Below, in pieces: positions 32,970 through 42,387 of a DNA stretch of 64,000 nt (the first letter of the stretch is position 1; every line of letters begins with the position of its first letter). A model generated the notes under the pieces. The model made no database searches and had not been told where the DNA came from. It saw only the letters and a program-made list of their open reading frames with translations. A program made the translations under genes and the position numbers. Location of the stretch: NCBI GenBank assembly GCA_034933285.1, contig JAYFNT010000009.1, forward strand, positions 124,001 through 188,000. Reading direction: 5' to 3'. The DNA is from RPRC01 sp034933285. GTDB taxonomy: Bacteria; Desulfobacterota; Desulfuromonadia; Geobacterales; Geobacteraceae.

Positions 32970-34601
32970 TTGAAAAAGAGCCAGTTGAATGCCCTTGAAC
33001 GTCTTTACCGGCGCCGTATACCCCCTGGCGAAATATTGACCCCCGAGCTTGCAGGCAGAATGGCCGAGTTGTCGATGGAAATCGGCCGGCAGGTGGGGGT
33101 GCTCATTAACAGGATCGGACTGGTTGAATATGTTGTCGTAGGTGATGAGCGCAGAATAGTCATACCTGAGTTACGCGACTACCCCCTTGGGAAAAAAAGG
33201 CTCAGAGGGTTGCGTTTTTGCCATACTCACCTGAAAGGGGAAACAATAACCGAAGACGATATCACCGACTTGGCGCTTTTACGTCTGGACATCCTCGCTG
33301 CGTTGCTTCTGTCGTCTGATAAAAAAACATTTTCTGCACAGATTGCTCATCTGTCCACAACAGATCAAGGGGAAACTCCCGTACATGTCGACCCACCTTG
33401 TCTCTTTGACCGGCTCACCATCAACGCTGGTGAATTCATAAACTCACTGGAAAACTCTCTGGAAAGGTCAGTTACCGGCAGCGATGAAGTTCGCGGCGCT
33501 CAGGAAAGAGCCATCCTGGTCTCAGTTACCAGTTCCTCCCGGTCCGAAGCAGAAGATTCCATGGATGAGCTCAAGGAACTTGCGAGGACAGCAGGTGTTT
33601 CCGTTTACGATTCATTCATCCAGCAGCGTCGCGACTTGAATCCCCGTTTTCTCATGGGCGAAGGAAAGATGCAGGAGGTCATAATAAGGGCACTCCAGCT
33701 TGGCGCATCAATGCTGATATTCGACCAGGAACTGTCTCCTGCGCAGATTCGCTCCATTTCAGAGATTACTGAATTGAAGGTTATCGATCGAAGCCAACTC
33801 ATTCTGGACATTTTTGCTCGCAGGGCGGAAAGCCAGGACGGCAAGGTTCAGGTTGAACTGGCGCAATTGAAATACATTCTTCCGCGTCTGACCGGGAGGG
33901 GCATCCAGATGTCGCGTCTGATGGGCGGCATCGGAGGTCGTGGCCCCGGTGAAACCAAGCTTGAGATTGACCGGAGACGTATAAGAGACAGGATTGCGCG
34001 GCTTGAGAAGGAATTGAAGGATCTTTCCAGGGGCAGATACGAGCGGCGCCGGAGGAGGGTGAAATCCGGAATCCCGATCGTCTCCATAGTCGGGTACACA
34101 AATGCGGGTAAATCCACCTTGCTTAATGCATTGACAAGAAGCAATGTTTTTACTGAAGACCTGTTGTTTGCAACACTCGACACCTCGACTCGCAGGCTCA
34201 GGTTTCCCAGGGAACGGGAAGTCATTATAACAGATACCGTCGGTTTTATCCGCTCACTGCCCAAATCACTCATGGGCGCTTTCAAGGCAACTTTGGAGGA
34301 ATTACGTGATGCTGACCTGCTCCTCCACATCGTTGATCTGTCCAATAGCCGGTTCGAAGAACAGATTCGCCAGGTGGAAGATATTCTCGATGAACTTGAG
34401 CTTTCTGAAAAGCCCCGACTGCTGATTTTCAACAAGATTGACCTGTTGGCCAATCTGAGAAAAAACGATCCTCTCGCCTTCATCAGGACGAGACAGGCAA
34501 TAAGGACATATGGCGCCATAGCCCTTTCGGCTACGGATACCTCCAGCCTGACTCCATTGCTCGACGAGATGGAAAAAAGGTTCTGGCCAGATGAACAATA
34601 A
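32970..34601 (+). CDS. hflX: Ribosome-associated GTPase HflX
   Basis: A 543-residue (as drawn) HflX: an N-terminal nucleotide-binding domain (DELKELARTAGVSV...RFLMGEGKMQEV), a glycine-rich linker (LMGGIGGRGPGETKLE) and the G domain (GYTNAGKSTLLNAL, DTVGFIRSLP, NKIDL). It splits stalled ribosomes. The TTG at 32970 is the only ordinary start. The ten codons upstream (IKQLYGNFSG after ATA at 32940) look like the family's real N-terminus, and AAAGGA lies 8 bases before that ATA. Confidence 0.92.
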   Translation: MKKSQLNALERLYRRRIPPGEILTPELAGRMAELSMEIGRQVGVLINRIGLVEYVVVGDERRIVIPELRDYPLGKKRLRGLRFCHTHLKGETITEDDITDLALLRLDILAALLLSSDKKTFSAQIAHLSTTDQGETPVHVDPPCLFDRLTINAGEFINSLENSLERSVTGSDEVRGAQERAILVSVTSSSRSEAEDSMDELKELARTAGVSVYDSFIQQRRDLNPRFLMGEGKMQEVIIRALQLGASMLIFDQELSPAQIRSISEITELKVIDRSQLILDIFARRAESQDGKVQVELAQLKYILPRLTGRGIQMSRLMGGIGGRGPGETKLEIDRRRIRDRIARLEKELKDLSRGRYERRRRRVKSGIPIVSIVGYTNAGKSTLLNALTRSNVFTEDLLFATLDTSTRRLRFPREREVIITDTVGFIRSLPKSLMGAFKATLEELRDADLLLHIVDLSNSRFEEQIRQVEDILDELELSEKPRLLIFNKIDLLANLRKNDPLAFIRTRQAIRTYGAIALSATDTSSLTPLLDEMEKRFWPDEQ

Positions 34602-34764
34602 ACAGCAATATCATCTGATATACATAAAACATATTGCCGATTTATAAGTGAGATCTGTCGGCAAAATCACCCATGCATTGACAGCTGTTATTTTCTTTTC
34701 TATACTCACAAATTCGACCAGACTTGCCACTATTCAAAAATGCAGGCGAGGAGCGATAATTTCA

Positions 34765-36294
34765 ATGAAATCAATTACTTTTATACTATTTTTAATGATT
34801 GGCTTGTCATGCCCATCATACGGTTTTGAATCTGAAAGTAGTCCATCCGGCAATTACATGATCAGCGCTTCATCCCAAACCCCGGGAATGAGCGACAAAA
34901 TATACGTGGCTTCACGCAAATCAGGCAATTCAGATTCTCTTGAAGATTCAGCCAGTCTCAGCCGAGCGCTTGAACTTCCTTCTTCGGACATTGTTGTACC
35001 GGATGAAAAACCTGACGGATTTGATCAGTTCGAACTGCGAATTCCCGATTATGACCTGCCAGCGTCCGATATTCCGTTGACAATCAATCGAAAGGTCGAG
35101 TATTTCATTTCTTTTTTCCAGACTTCAGGCAGGAAATGGTTCGCAAAATGGCTGTCTCGTTCTGAACGATACATTCCGATGATGAAACAAGTGCTCAAAA
35201 AGGAAGGATTGCCGGAGGACCTGGTGTATCTCGCCATGATAGAAAGCGGTTTCTCCACACATGCCTGCTCACGGGCCAGTGCCGTCGGGCCATGGCAGTT
35301 CATTGCCGGGACCGGGAAACGGTACGCATTGAAGATAGATCCCTGGATTGACGAGAGACGCGATCCGCTTAAATCGACGATTGCTGCTGCAATGTATCTA
35401 AAGGAGCTGTACGGGCTTTTCAACAATGACTGGTATCTGGCGGCAGCGGGATACAATGCCGGGGAAAACAAGATTCTCAGAGCAATCGATATGTATAATA
35501 CAAGGGATTTCTGGCAGATATCCGAAGGTGGATATCTCAAACGGGAGACAAAAGATTATGTACCCAAACTGCTTGCCGCGGCCATAATCGCTAAAGATCC
35601 TGCAAAATACGGATTTGCAGATGTGGCATATCTGTCTCCAATTGAATTTGATACTGTGCGCATACCTTCGAGGACTGATCTTGATATTGTGTCACGGATA
35701 ATCAATGTTTCAAAGGATAGTATACGAGACCTGAATCCGGAGCTCAGAAAAGGGTGTACACCTCCCGATATCCAAGATTATGAATTGAAAATCCCCAAAG
35801 GGAAAAAAGAAATTTTTCTCAGGGAATACGCCAAGATCCCGAACGACCAGCGCTTCAGGGCTGAAATCGGATACACACGTTACCGGGCCAGAAAAGGGGA
35901 CAGCATAGACTCCATTTCACGACGTTTCGGTGTGAGTGCGGAGCAATTGGCATCCCTTAACAATGTGAATCACCGCCGCAGTCTTAAAGGAAGGGTTTTA
36001 AGAATACCTTCGGCAACAGTGAGCAACGGATCCGCACCTGTAATTGAACCCAGGGTTGAAAAGAAAATTGCAGCGAAAAGTGAGGAAAAGAAGAGTTTTG
36101 TCAAGTATTATACCGTCAAGCATGGAGACACGCTCAAATCAGTTGCGCGACGGTTCAATGTTTCAACGAAGATTATTGCCGCATGGAACAATTTGCGGGG
36201 CAAATTTGCCTTGAAACCCGGGAAACGGATCATTGTTGCTAAATTTGTGGAGAAAAAAGGACAGATGGTTCTTCATGTCGAAGAAAACAGTTAG
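34765..36294 (+). CDS. mltD: Membrane-bound lytic murein transglycosylase D-like, LysM
   Basis: 509 residues. Signal peptide MKSITFILFLMIGLSCPSYG, then an SLT (transglycosylase) domain with the catalytic Glu in AMIESGFS and ASAVGPWQFIAGTGKRY and AAAGYNAGENKI. Two or three C-terminal LysM repeats follow (YRARKGDSIDSISRRFGVS; YTVKHGDTLKSVARRFNVS). It cleaves peptidoglycan glycan strands in the periplasm. ATG 34765 is chosen for the signal peptide and GAGGAG upstream; the longer frame from 34648 is unlikely. Confidence 0.88.
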   Translation: MKSITFILFLMIGLSCPSYGFESESSPSGNYMISASSQTPGMSDKIYVASRKSGNSDSLEDSASLSRALELPSSDIVVPDEKPDGFDQFELRIPDYDLPASDIPLTINRKVEYFISFFQTSGRKWFAKWLSRSERYIPMMKQVLKKEGLPEDLVYLAMIESGFSTHACSRASAVGPWQFIAGTGKRYALKIDPWIDERRDPLKSTIAAAMYLKELYGLFNNDWYLAAAGYNAGENKILRAIDMYNTRDFWQISEGGYLKRETKDYVPKLLAAAIIAKDPAKYGFADVAYLSPIEFDTVRIPSRTDLDIVSRIINVSKDSIRDLNPELRKGCTPPDIQDYELKIPKGKKEIFLREYAKIPNDQRFRAEIGYTRYRARKGDSIDSISRRFGVSAEQLASLNNVNHRRSLKGRVLRIPSATVSNGSAPVIEPRVEKKIAAKSEEKKSFVKYYTVKHGDTLKSVARRFNVSTKIIAAWNNLRGKFALKPGKRIIVAKFVEKKGQMVLHVEENS

Positions 36295-36333
36295 CCATGG
36301 CGCACGAATGACTTTGGAAAGGATTGGAACTGG

Positions 36334-37065
36334 ATGTATAATCTTCTCATATCTCTAGGATCTTGTATCGTTGCCTTCCTCGTTTGTTTTTTTGCTTTCA
36401 ATGTTTCCTGGTGGATCTCTTTCTTGGTTGCAATGTTGTTATTTTCTACCGTTTACATACTTACTGCAAGATATGTCATGAAAAAGGTCAGCGCAATAAT
36501 GGAAGCCGCGGGAAGGGATCTTCAGGGGCAAAGGATAGAAAAAGCGATCAGATCACTACAGGACGCTCTCCGTTTCAGTCCTTGGCAGTTTTCCATAGCA
36601 GGACAGATCCACTCCCAGATCGGCATGATATACTATATGAAGCGTGATTTTTCGAATGCATTCGGCCACTTGGAGAAATGTTTCGCCAAGAACTGGGTTG
36701 CGATGGGCATGCTTGCGATCAGCTATATGAAGCGTAACAAGAAAGATAAAATGGTGTCGACTTTTGAGAAGGCCATCCAGTGGAGCTCAAAGGAATCACT
36801 TCTCTGGAATATATTTGCGTATTGTCTGAATGAAACGGGTGATACAAAAAAGGCAATACAGATTCTGGAAAAGGGCCAGAAAAAGCTTCCCGGAGATGAA
36901 CGCCTGTTAGCCAACCTTGAAGCTTTGAAGTCTGGAAAGAAAATGAAAATGAAGAGTTTTGGCGACATGTGGCTTCAGTTCCACCTGGAGCGGCAGAGCG
37001 TGGTAATGAAGCAGCAGGCGGCAGCACTTGGAGGAATGGCCAGGCGCCGCATCATAAGGAAATAA
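36334..37065 (+). CDS. Membrane-anchored TPR protein
   Basis: 243 residues. Two N-terminal membrane helices (residues about 5-23 and 25-45) are followed by tetratricopeptide-like helices (AIRSLQDALRFSPWQFSIAGQIHSQIGMIYYMKRDFSNAFGHLEKCF; AIQILEKGQKKLPGDERLLANLEAL) and a basic tail. TPRs suggest an assembly scaffold; no partner is apparent. It follows the lytic transglycosylase by 39 bases. Confidence 0.7.
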   Translation: MYNLLISLGSCIVAFLVCFFAFNVSWWISFLVAMLLFSTVYILTARYVMKKVSAIMEAAGRDLQGQRIEKAIRSLQDALRFSPWQFSIAGQIHSQIGMIYYMKRDFSNAFGHLEKCFAKNWVAMGMLAISYMKRNKKDKMVSTFEKAIQWSSKESLLWNIFAYCLNETGDTKKAIQILEKGQKKLPGDERLLANLEALKSGKKMKMKSFGDMWLQFHLERQSVVMKQQAAALGGMARRRIIRK

Positions 37066-37083
37066 CGGGATATCTGGCTGTTG

Positions 37084-37110
37084 AAAAAGGGACCTACGGC
37101 CCCTTTTTTT
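37084..37110 (+). terminator. Intrinsic terminator after the TPR gene
   Basis: AAAAGGGaCC and GGcCCCTTTT pair around TAC with one mismatch, followed by seven Ts. It stands between the convergent TPR gene and the Mla operon lipoprotein. Confidence 0.75.
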
Positions 37111-37142
37111 GCAGTCTTTTCCAGCCGTATCGCTTTGTTGAA

Positions 37143-37823
37143 TTAATTATTGTTACCTGTTTCTGTCTGAAAATCGCCAGGCGGACTTTTCTCCCGGCTC
37201 ATCGAACCTATCGCTGCGTAGGTATCCCTTATAATGAGTGATGACAGTTTTTCCATATTAACGCTCATTGCCTTGACCAGACCTTCAACAGTCTGCGCTC
37301 CGAGTGGTTCAGATGCATGGTATTTTTTCTGATAAATCAGTCTGCCGGGCATTCCGGATTTGCTTAGGTCCAATAACGCAACGCTAATGGTGAGAGAAGC
37401 GCTGCGACCGCTCCCTTCATCGGTTTCCAGAATCTCCTCAAGGCTCCCTTCGAGGATGAAACGAGCTTCCTCGTAATCTCGATACGAGAAAACGCCGCTG
37501 AATAGTCCGGAATTCCTTAAATCCCTTACAAGAAAATCGCATACCATGAAACCCGGGTTTACGATCCAACTGTGACTTGAGTAGGTATCAAGTTTATAAG
37601 GTTCAGGTCTGAAGACGATCGACTGGGTGTTGAAGGCTTTGGCTACGCTGAACCTTTCCACTTTTATCGACTGATCAAGCCGCGGCAGGTTTTTATAGAC
37701 TGGTGAAGGATATTCGAGGGTATAGTTTTCCATCATTGGGGAGTTACGCCCGCGTTCAATGCATCCGCTGAGGAAAAATATTCCGGAGAGAGACAGACAA
37801 ACCAAAAAACTGCAGTGCCTCAT
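37143..37823 (-). CDS. Mla-type ABC transport auxiliary lipoprotein (PqiC-like)
   Basis: 226 residues starting MRHCSFLVCLSLSGIFFLSGC, with the lipobox FLSGC for lipidation. The mature part (YTLEYPSP, IKVERFSVAKAFNTQSIVFRPEPYKLDTYSSHSWIVNP, EARFILEGSLEEI) matches the PqiC/ABC-auxiliary lipoprotein family. It is the last gene of mlaE-mlaF-mlaD-lipoprotein and probably acts at the outer membrane in lipid transport. ATG 37823 is chosen for the signal peptide. Confidence 0.82.
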   Translation of the reverse strand: MRHCSFLVCLSLSGIFFLSGCIERGRNSPMMENYTLEYPSPVYKNLPRLDQSIKVERFSVAKAFNTQSIVFRPEPYKLDTYSSHSWIVNPGFMVCDFLVRDLRNSGLFSGVFSYRDYEEARFILEGSLEEILETDEGSGRSASLTISVALLDLSKSGMPGRLIYQKKYHASEPLGAQTVEGLVKAMSVNMEKLSSLIIRDTYAAIGSMSREKSPPGDFQTETGNNN

Positions 37824-37892
37824 CAATAATAACTTCCTTATAAAAAATAGTTGCTGCACAACCGGTTGCATTGATTACCCCCCCTTGATCTC

Positions 37893-38819
37893 TTACTGGC
37901 GTCGGACTGGCGGCGGCGTGCTGAAAATAAGGTCCGACGGTGACTTGTTGAGCCTGTCAATCAGCTTCTGCAATGCTTCAGAAGAATTCTGAAGGTTTTC
38001 ACTGGTATTCCGAAGCTCGGTAGTAATAGCGTTGCTTCTCCTGTCGATGCTGTCTACCATCTGGTTGGCTTTAGTGGCGGTATCTGCAAGTTTCATTGAA
38101 CGTAATTCTTCACGAATGCCGGCAATGAGTTTCTGTGTTTCCACCATGGATTTTTGGGCTTCCGTAAGGACACTGTCGACTTTACCCTCGGCAATGATGG
38201 TATCTATCCTGCCGACTGCCCTTTCCAGGCTTCTCGATGTTGATTCGAGATTGCTCATGATATTGTTCATTTTCTTGCCTGCCAGTACATTTTCCGTTGC
38301 CTTTCCTACTGACTTGAACTGGTTGGAAAGCCCTTTGAAATCAATCTGTTTTATGTTCTGAATGACATCGTCTACACCGGAAAGTATCATTCTGAGCTCT
38401 GATGGACGTGAGGGGATTACGGGGTATTCAGGTGCAAAAGTGATTACGGGTGAGCGGTTCGTGTCTTCCGGCCGTTTCAGATCAAGTTCGATGAACACGA
38501 TTCCCGTTATGCCGGCTGTTTTCAACTGTGCCACAGTGTTTTGTCGCAGATCTCTCTCAAGTTCAACTTTCATGACAATTTCTACGAGCTTGTTGTCCGG
38601 AGCGACAAGTATCCGTTCTACCCGTCCCACGTCAACTCCGCGATATTTCACGCTTGAATCCACTTTGAGACCCTGTACCGATTCATCAAAAAACGTGACA
38701 TAGGTAGCACCTTTTTGGAAAAATTTGGAAGCGCCTATCCAGATGATTATTGCAACCCCGATAAGCGTGCCTGTAATAACGAAGAGCCCGATAAAAAATT
38801 TTTGTGATTTGCCGGCCAT
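37893..38819 (-). CDS. mlaD: MlaD-family MCE domain protein
   Basis: 308 residues. One N-terminal membrane helix (FFIGLFVITGTLIGVAIIIWIGA), an MCE domain (VQGLKVDSSVKYRGVDVGRVERI...) and a long C-terminal coiled region (ATENVLAGKKMNNIMSNLESTSRSLERAVGRIDTI...). MCE proteins form periplasmic hexameric rings that carry lipids between membranes. A strong GGAGGAG precedes the ATG. Gene order gives mlaD as the substrate-binding component. Confidence 0.9.
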   Translation of the reverse strand: MAGKSQKFFIGLFVITGTLIGVAIIIWIGASKFFQKGATYVTFFDESVQGLKVDSSVKYRGVDVGRVERILVAPDNKLVEIVMKVELERDLRQNTVAQLKTAGITGIVFIELDLKRPEDTNRSPVITFAPEYPVIPSRPSELRMILSGVDDVIQNIKQIDFKGLSNQFKSVGKATENVLAGKKMNNIMSNLESTSRSLERAVGRIDTIIAEGKVDSVLTEAQKSMVETQKLIAGIREELRSMKLADTATKANQMVDSIDRRSNAITTELRNTSENLQNSSEALQKLIDRLNKSPSDLIFSTPPPVRRQ

Positions 38820-38837
38820 GAATCGTTACTCCTCCGA

Positions 38838-39602
38838 TCATTTTTCTTCGGGATTTCTCAAAAAAAAGTTCCTGACCCGGGGATCCTGCGATGATTCTTT
38901 CAAATGACGGGGGTCACCGGTTGCTATTATGGATTTAGAATCTTTGTCAAGCATGACAATCCGGTCTGCAATGGAAAAAATGGAATCCAGTTCATGCGTG
39001 ACGACAACCATGGTGGTACCAAGGCCTTTATTGATTTTTTTCATAAGATTGTCGAGACCGGCTGAGGTAATCGGGTCCAGGCCTGCTGAAGGCTCATCAA
39101 AGAAGAGTACTGTTGGATCAAGTGCCATGGCCCTGGCCAAACCGGCCCTCTTTTTCATTCCGCCTGAAAGCTCTGAAGGGAGGTAATTCTCGTAGCCGGC
39201 CAGACCGACGAGAGAAAGTTTCATGCGGACGATCCGTTCTATCATCTCCACAGGAAGGTCTGTATAGGATTCAAGGGGGAGGGATACGTTTTCGGCAAGA
39301 GTCATGGAGCTGAAGAGCGCACCGGACTGGAAAAGAACCCCGATGTTCCTGCGCAAGTGCGCAAGCTCGTTTTCATCATTGGTTGAAACGTCGATTCCGT
39401 TTAGCAGAACCCTTCCGGAAACGGGTCTGTTGAGGCCGAACATATGTTTCAGAAGGGTGGATTTGCCGCAACCGCTTCCACCAAGGATGACGAGAATTTC
39501 ACCATTGAAAACCTGGAAGTTCACATCACGGAATATTACATTTTCGCCATAACTCGCAGTGAGATTTTCCACCTCGATTATTATCCGGGTTTCAGGTTTC
39601 AT
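38838..39602 (-). CDS. mlaF: Mla ABC transporter ATP-binding protein
   Basis: 254 residues. Walker A LGGSGCGKSTLLKHM, signature LSGGMKKRAGLA, Walker B and D-loop TVLFFDEPSAGLD, H-loop VVTHE. It drives the MlaE permease. ATG 39602 starts a protein of normal family length; the longer frame upstream to 39725 overlaps mlaE. It follows mlaE on the minus strand. Confidence 0.92.
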   Translation of the reverse strand: MKPETRIIIEVENLTASYGENVIFRDVNFQVFNGEILVILGGSGCGKSTLLKHMFGLNRPVSGRVLLNGIDVSTNDENELAHLRRNIGVLFQSGALFSSMTLAENVSLPLESYTDLPVEMIERIVRMKLSLVGLAGYENYLPSELSGGMKKRAGLARAMALDPTVLFFDEPSAGLDPITSAGLDNLMKKINKGLGTTMVVVTHELDSIFSIADRIVMLDKDSKSIIATGDPRHLKESSQDPRVRNFFLRNPEEK

Positions 39603-39721
39603 TCCAATGCCTTTTTGGATCGGGCTAAATGCAGAACAAGTTTGACAGTTCCCTGCGGGTGGGGACAATGAGATGCTTAACTCTTTCAAGCAGAAACCGC
39701 AGTGAATTGTGTTGTGCAGAC

Positions 39722-40867
39722 TCAATGCACATAGTACAGAATAATTGCGAATATAGAGTCAGCAATAATGATAAGAAAAAGGCCGGCTACCACTGCTGAC
39801 GTGGTATACAGTCCGACGGATTCTGCGCCCCCCCTCACGCGAAATCCGCGCTGGCAGCCGATGCCCGCGATAAGAACGGCAAATACGACCGATTTTGCAA
39901 GACTGGTGACTACATCGAATATATCGATACTCTTCACTGTCTGCTGAAGGTATGAATAAGCTGTCAGATCAAAACCCATGACGCCGATCAGCAATCCGCC
40001 CAAGATGCCAAACACGTCAGCGTAAAGTGTAAGAATCGGTACTGCAAGCATTGCTGCCAGGACTTTTGGCAGGACTAGAAAACGTGTTGGGTCAAAACCC
40101 ATCGTTACCAGGGCATCCACTTCTTCGTTCACCTTCATCGTGCCGATTTCTGCAGCAAAGGCGGAGCCTGAACGACCGGCAAAGATAATTGCCGTCAGGA
40201 TGGGACCCAACTCCCTCACCATGCCGAAGCCGACAAGGGAGGCAACATAGACGTTTGCGCCGAATTGTTTCAGTTGGAGGGACGACATGAAGGCAATGAT
40301 CAGTCCGAGAAGAAAACTGAGCAGCGCGACGATGGGCAGACCGTCCACTCCAGCTCTCTTAACATAGAAGAAAAAATCTTTCCACCTGATACTGGCAGGA
40401 TGTAAAAAGGCCTGGCAAAGTGCGAGAAGCAAGTCGCCGAGGAAGGTTGTAATGCTGGTGAAATCATCCGCAACCTTGAGACTGGCTTCCCCGACCTGTT
40501 CTACCGGGGTTAATTCGTTTTTGACAATTGGCGTGGATGTGTCAAAAACTGTTGAGCGATCGATGATGTCCAGTATGTTTCTGGCTTCTGCGCTCATGTT
40601 TGCAAAGGAAACAGGAATCGACCTTTTTGCGGCGTCTTGTTCAAGTTGCAGCAAAGCAAGAACGCCTGCACTGTCGACATAGATAAGTCTAGCCAGATCT
40701 ATCGTGAGTCTGGAGGGGTTCTTTTCAGACATAATGGTCTGAAAACGAGACTTGACTGACAAAAGATTCGGAAGTGAGAGGCTGCCTGAAATTGACAGCA
40801 AGATGTCTTTTCCCTCATTATCCGTGCAGGAGACCTGGCAGTCGTCAATAGATTTATTGAGTATCAT
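39722..40867 (-). CDS. mlaE: MlaE-type permease with N-terminal STAS domain
   Basis: 381 residues. Residues about 1-110 form a STAS domain (DILLSISGSLSL...RLTIDLARLIYVDSAGVLALLQLEQDA), the job done by separate MlaB in enteric bacteria. The rest is an MlaE permease (LSFLLGLIIAFMSSLQLKQFGANVYVASLVGFGMVRELGPILTAIIFAGRSGSAFAAEIGTMKVNEEVDAL and several further membrane helices). It is the inner-membrane core of lipid transport to or from the outer membrane. First gene of the mla operon. Confidence 0.92.
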   Translation of the reverse strand: MILNKSIDDCQVSCTDNEGKDILLSISGSLSLPNLLSVKSRFQTIMSEKNPSRLTIDLARLIYVDSAGVLALLQLEQDAAKRSIPVSFANMSAEARNILDIIDRSTVFDTSTPIVKNELTPVEQVGEASLKVADDFTSITTFLGDLLLALCQAFLHPASIRWKDFFFYVKRAGVDGLPIVALLSFLLGLIIAFMSSLQLKQFGANVYVASLVGFGMVRELGPILTAIIFAGRSGSAFAAEIGTMKVNEEVDALVTMGFDPTRFLVLPKVLAAMLAVPILTLYADVFGILGGLLIGVMGFDLTAYSYLQQTVKSIDIFDVVTSLAKSVVFAVLIAGIGCQRGFRVRGGAESVGLYTTSAVVAGLFLIIIADSIFAIILYYVH

Positions 40868-41137
40868 GTCCTGGCACCATTTGCCGCATCACCGGGTACT
40901 TTTGCGCTTCAGGCTACGATCTATGAAAGCTGACTGTTTCCGGGCAATGAATTATAACAAGTCTGGAGAATAATAACAATTCAAAGAGAAAATCTGCGGA
41001 TTCAGCCGGTGAAAGAAAATTGATTATTATTCTTCAGACAATAACTAATGTCCATGTCCCGCTTTCCCCGCTTCCTGATGATAAGATCCTTGTATCTTTC
41101 GTGTGAAAGGGGGAAAGAGGGATGGTTCAGGCAACGC
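40868..41137. other. Gap between mlaE and hisG with an inverted repeat
   Basis: 270 bases. An inverted repeat (CCCGCTTTCCCC at 41058-41069, GGGGAAAGAGGG at 41110-41121, one mismatch) encloses a small CTTTC-GTGT-GAAAG stem (41096-41109). It lies just beyond the hisG stop on the minus strand, before the mlaE promoter. It lacks a U-run, so I do not call it a terminator. No gene is evident. Confidence 0.35.
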
Positions 41138-42013
41138 TCAGATGATCTTGTTGAGTGGATATTCAATGATTCCTTCAGCTCCCAGCCTTATGAGTTCCGG
41201 GATAATATTCCTTACTTCCTTTTCATTCAGAACACTTTCGATGGAGACCCATTCGGTGTTGTAAAGGCTGGAGACAGTGGGAAAGTTCAGGCTCGGCAAA
41301 ACTTTGATGATCTCGTCAATTCTTCCCTTTGGCGCATTCATCTTGATACCGACCATGTTCTCAGCTTTAAGGGCGGACTGCAGAAGAGTAGAAATCTGCT
41401 CTATCTTGGCCCGCTTCCATGGATCGCTCCAGGATTCCTTGTTCGCAATTATGATAGGTGTGGATGTCATGAGAGTTTCCACTATCCTGAGACCATTGGC
41501 GCGAATAGTGGAACCGGTTTCGGTTACCTCGACTATGGCATCGCACAAACCCTCTACCACCTTCGCTTCAGTGGCGCCCCAAGAGAATTCCACGTTGACC
41601 GGAATATTGCGTTCCGCAAAGAAACGCTTTGTAAAACCGACAAGTTCCGTCGATATGGTTTTGCCGCCAAGATCGGATGAACTCTTGATCGGGGAATCCT
41701 GTGTGACTACCAGAACCCATTTTGCGGGACGTCGCGAAACCTTGGAATAGAGAAGATCGGATACTTCAACAACATCTGAATCATTCTCCATTACCCAGTC
41801 TCGACCTGCTATACCCACATCGATTGTACCCCTTTCAACGTACTTGCTCATCTCCTGTGTACGTATGAGATTGCATTTCATATCTTCATCATCGACAGCT
41901 GGAAAGTAGCTGCGGGATGAGAGGGTTATGTTCCATCCTGCTTTGCGAAATAGTTCGATGGTGGCATTTTCCAGGCTTCCCTTGGGGATGCCGAACTTGA
42001 GCAGATTTGTCAT
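41138..42013 (-). CDS. hisG: ATP phosphoribosyltransferase (HisG)
   Basis: 291 residues, the long homohexameric form with a C-terminal ACT-like regulatory domain. Landmarks: FGIPKGSLENATIELFRKAG, DVGIAGRDWVMEN, VEGLCDAIVEVTETGSTIRANGL. It begins histidine synthesis from ATP and PRPP and is usually inhibited by histidine. It overlaps hisI by 4 bases (ATGA). The remaining his genes are not in this window. Confidence 0.94.
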   Translation of the reverse strand: MTNLLKFGIPKGSLENATIELFRKAGWNITLSSRSYFPAVDDEDMKCNLIRTQEMSKYVERGTIDVGIAGRDWVMENDSDVVEVSDLLYSKVSRRPAKWVLVVTQDSPIKSSSDLGGKTISTELVGFTKRFFAERNIPVNVEFSWGATEAKVVEGLCDAIVEVTETGSTIRANGLRIVETLMTSTPIIIANKESWSDPWKRAKIEQISTLLQSALKAENMVGIKMNAPKGRIDEIIKVLPSLNFPTVSSLYNTEWVSIESVLNEKEVRNIIPELIRLGAEGIIEYPLNKII

Positions 42014-42387
42014 TTCTTGTATACCTCGTCAGGGTTGAAAAGTGGATTTGAATGCTCCACCCATTGATCGTTTTCGCGTTTGACGTAAAAGCAGGACCTG
42101 TTCCCAGTGTGGCAGGCGGCGCCGCCATGCTGTTTGACTTTAATGAGGACCGTGTCCGCGTCGCAGTCTGTATATACCTCGATAACTTCCTGGATATTTC
42201 CGGATTGCTCGCCCTTCATCCAGTATTTGTTCCTGCTGCGGCTGAAAAACCATGTCTTGCCTGTTTCCAGGGTAAGGTCAAGTGTTTTTTCATCCATGAA
42301 TGCGAGCATCAATACTTCGCCGGTTTCATGGTCCTGAATGATCGCTGGGATCAGGCCCCCCATTTTCTTGAAGTCAAGAGTTATCAT
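42010..42387 (-). CDS. hisI: Phosphoribosyl-AMP cyclohydrolase
   Basis: 125 residues. It contains the Mg/Zn sites (VYTDCDADTVLIKVKQHGGAACHTGNRSCF) and GKTWFFSRSRNKYWMKGEQSGN. It opens the adenine ring of PR-AMP, the third step of histidine synthesis. It is a separate HisI, not fused to HisE. Upstream of hisG with ATGA overlap. Confidence 0.95.
   Translation of the reverse strand: MITLDFKKMGGLIPAIIQDHETGEVLMLAFMDEKTLDLTLETGKTWFFSRSRNKYWMKGEQSGNIQEVIEVYTDCDADTVLIKVKQHGGAACHTGNRSCFYVKRENDQWVEHSNPLFNPDEVYKK

Noticed and set aside
41058..41121. Terminator between hisG and mlaE
   Set aside because: An inverted repeat exists, but there is no U-run and the loop is long.
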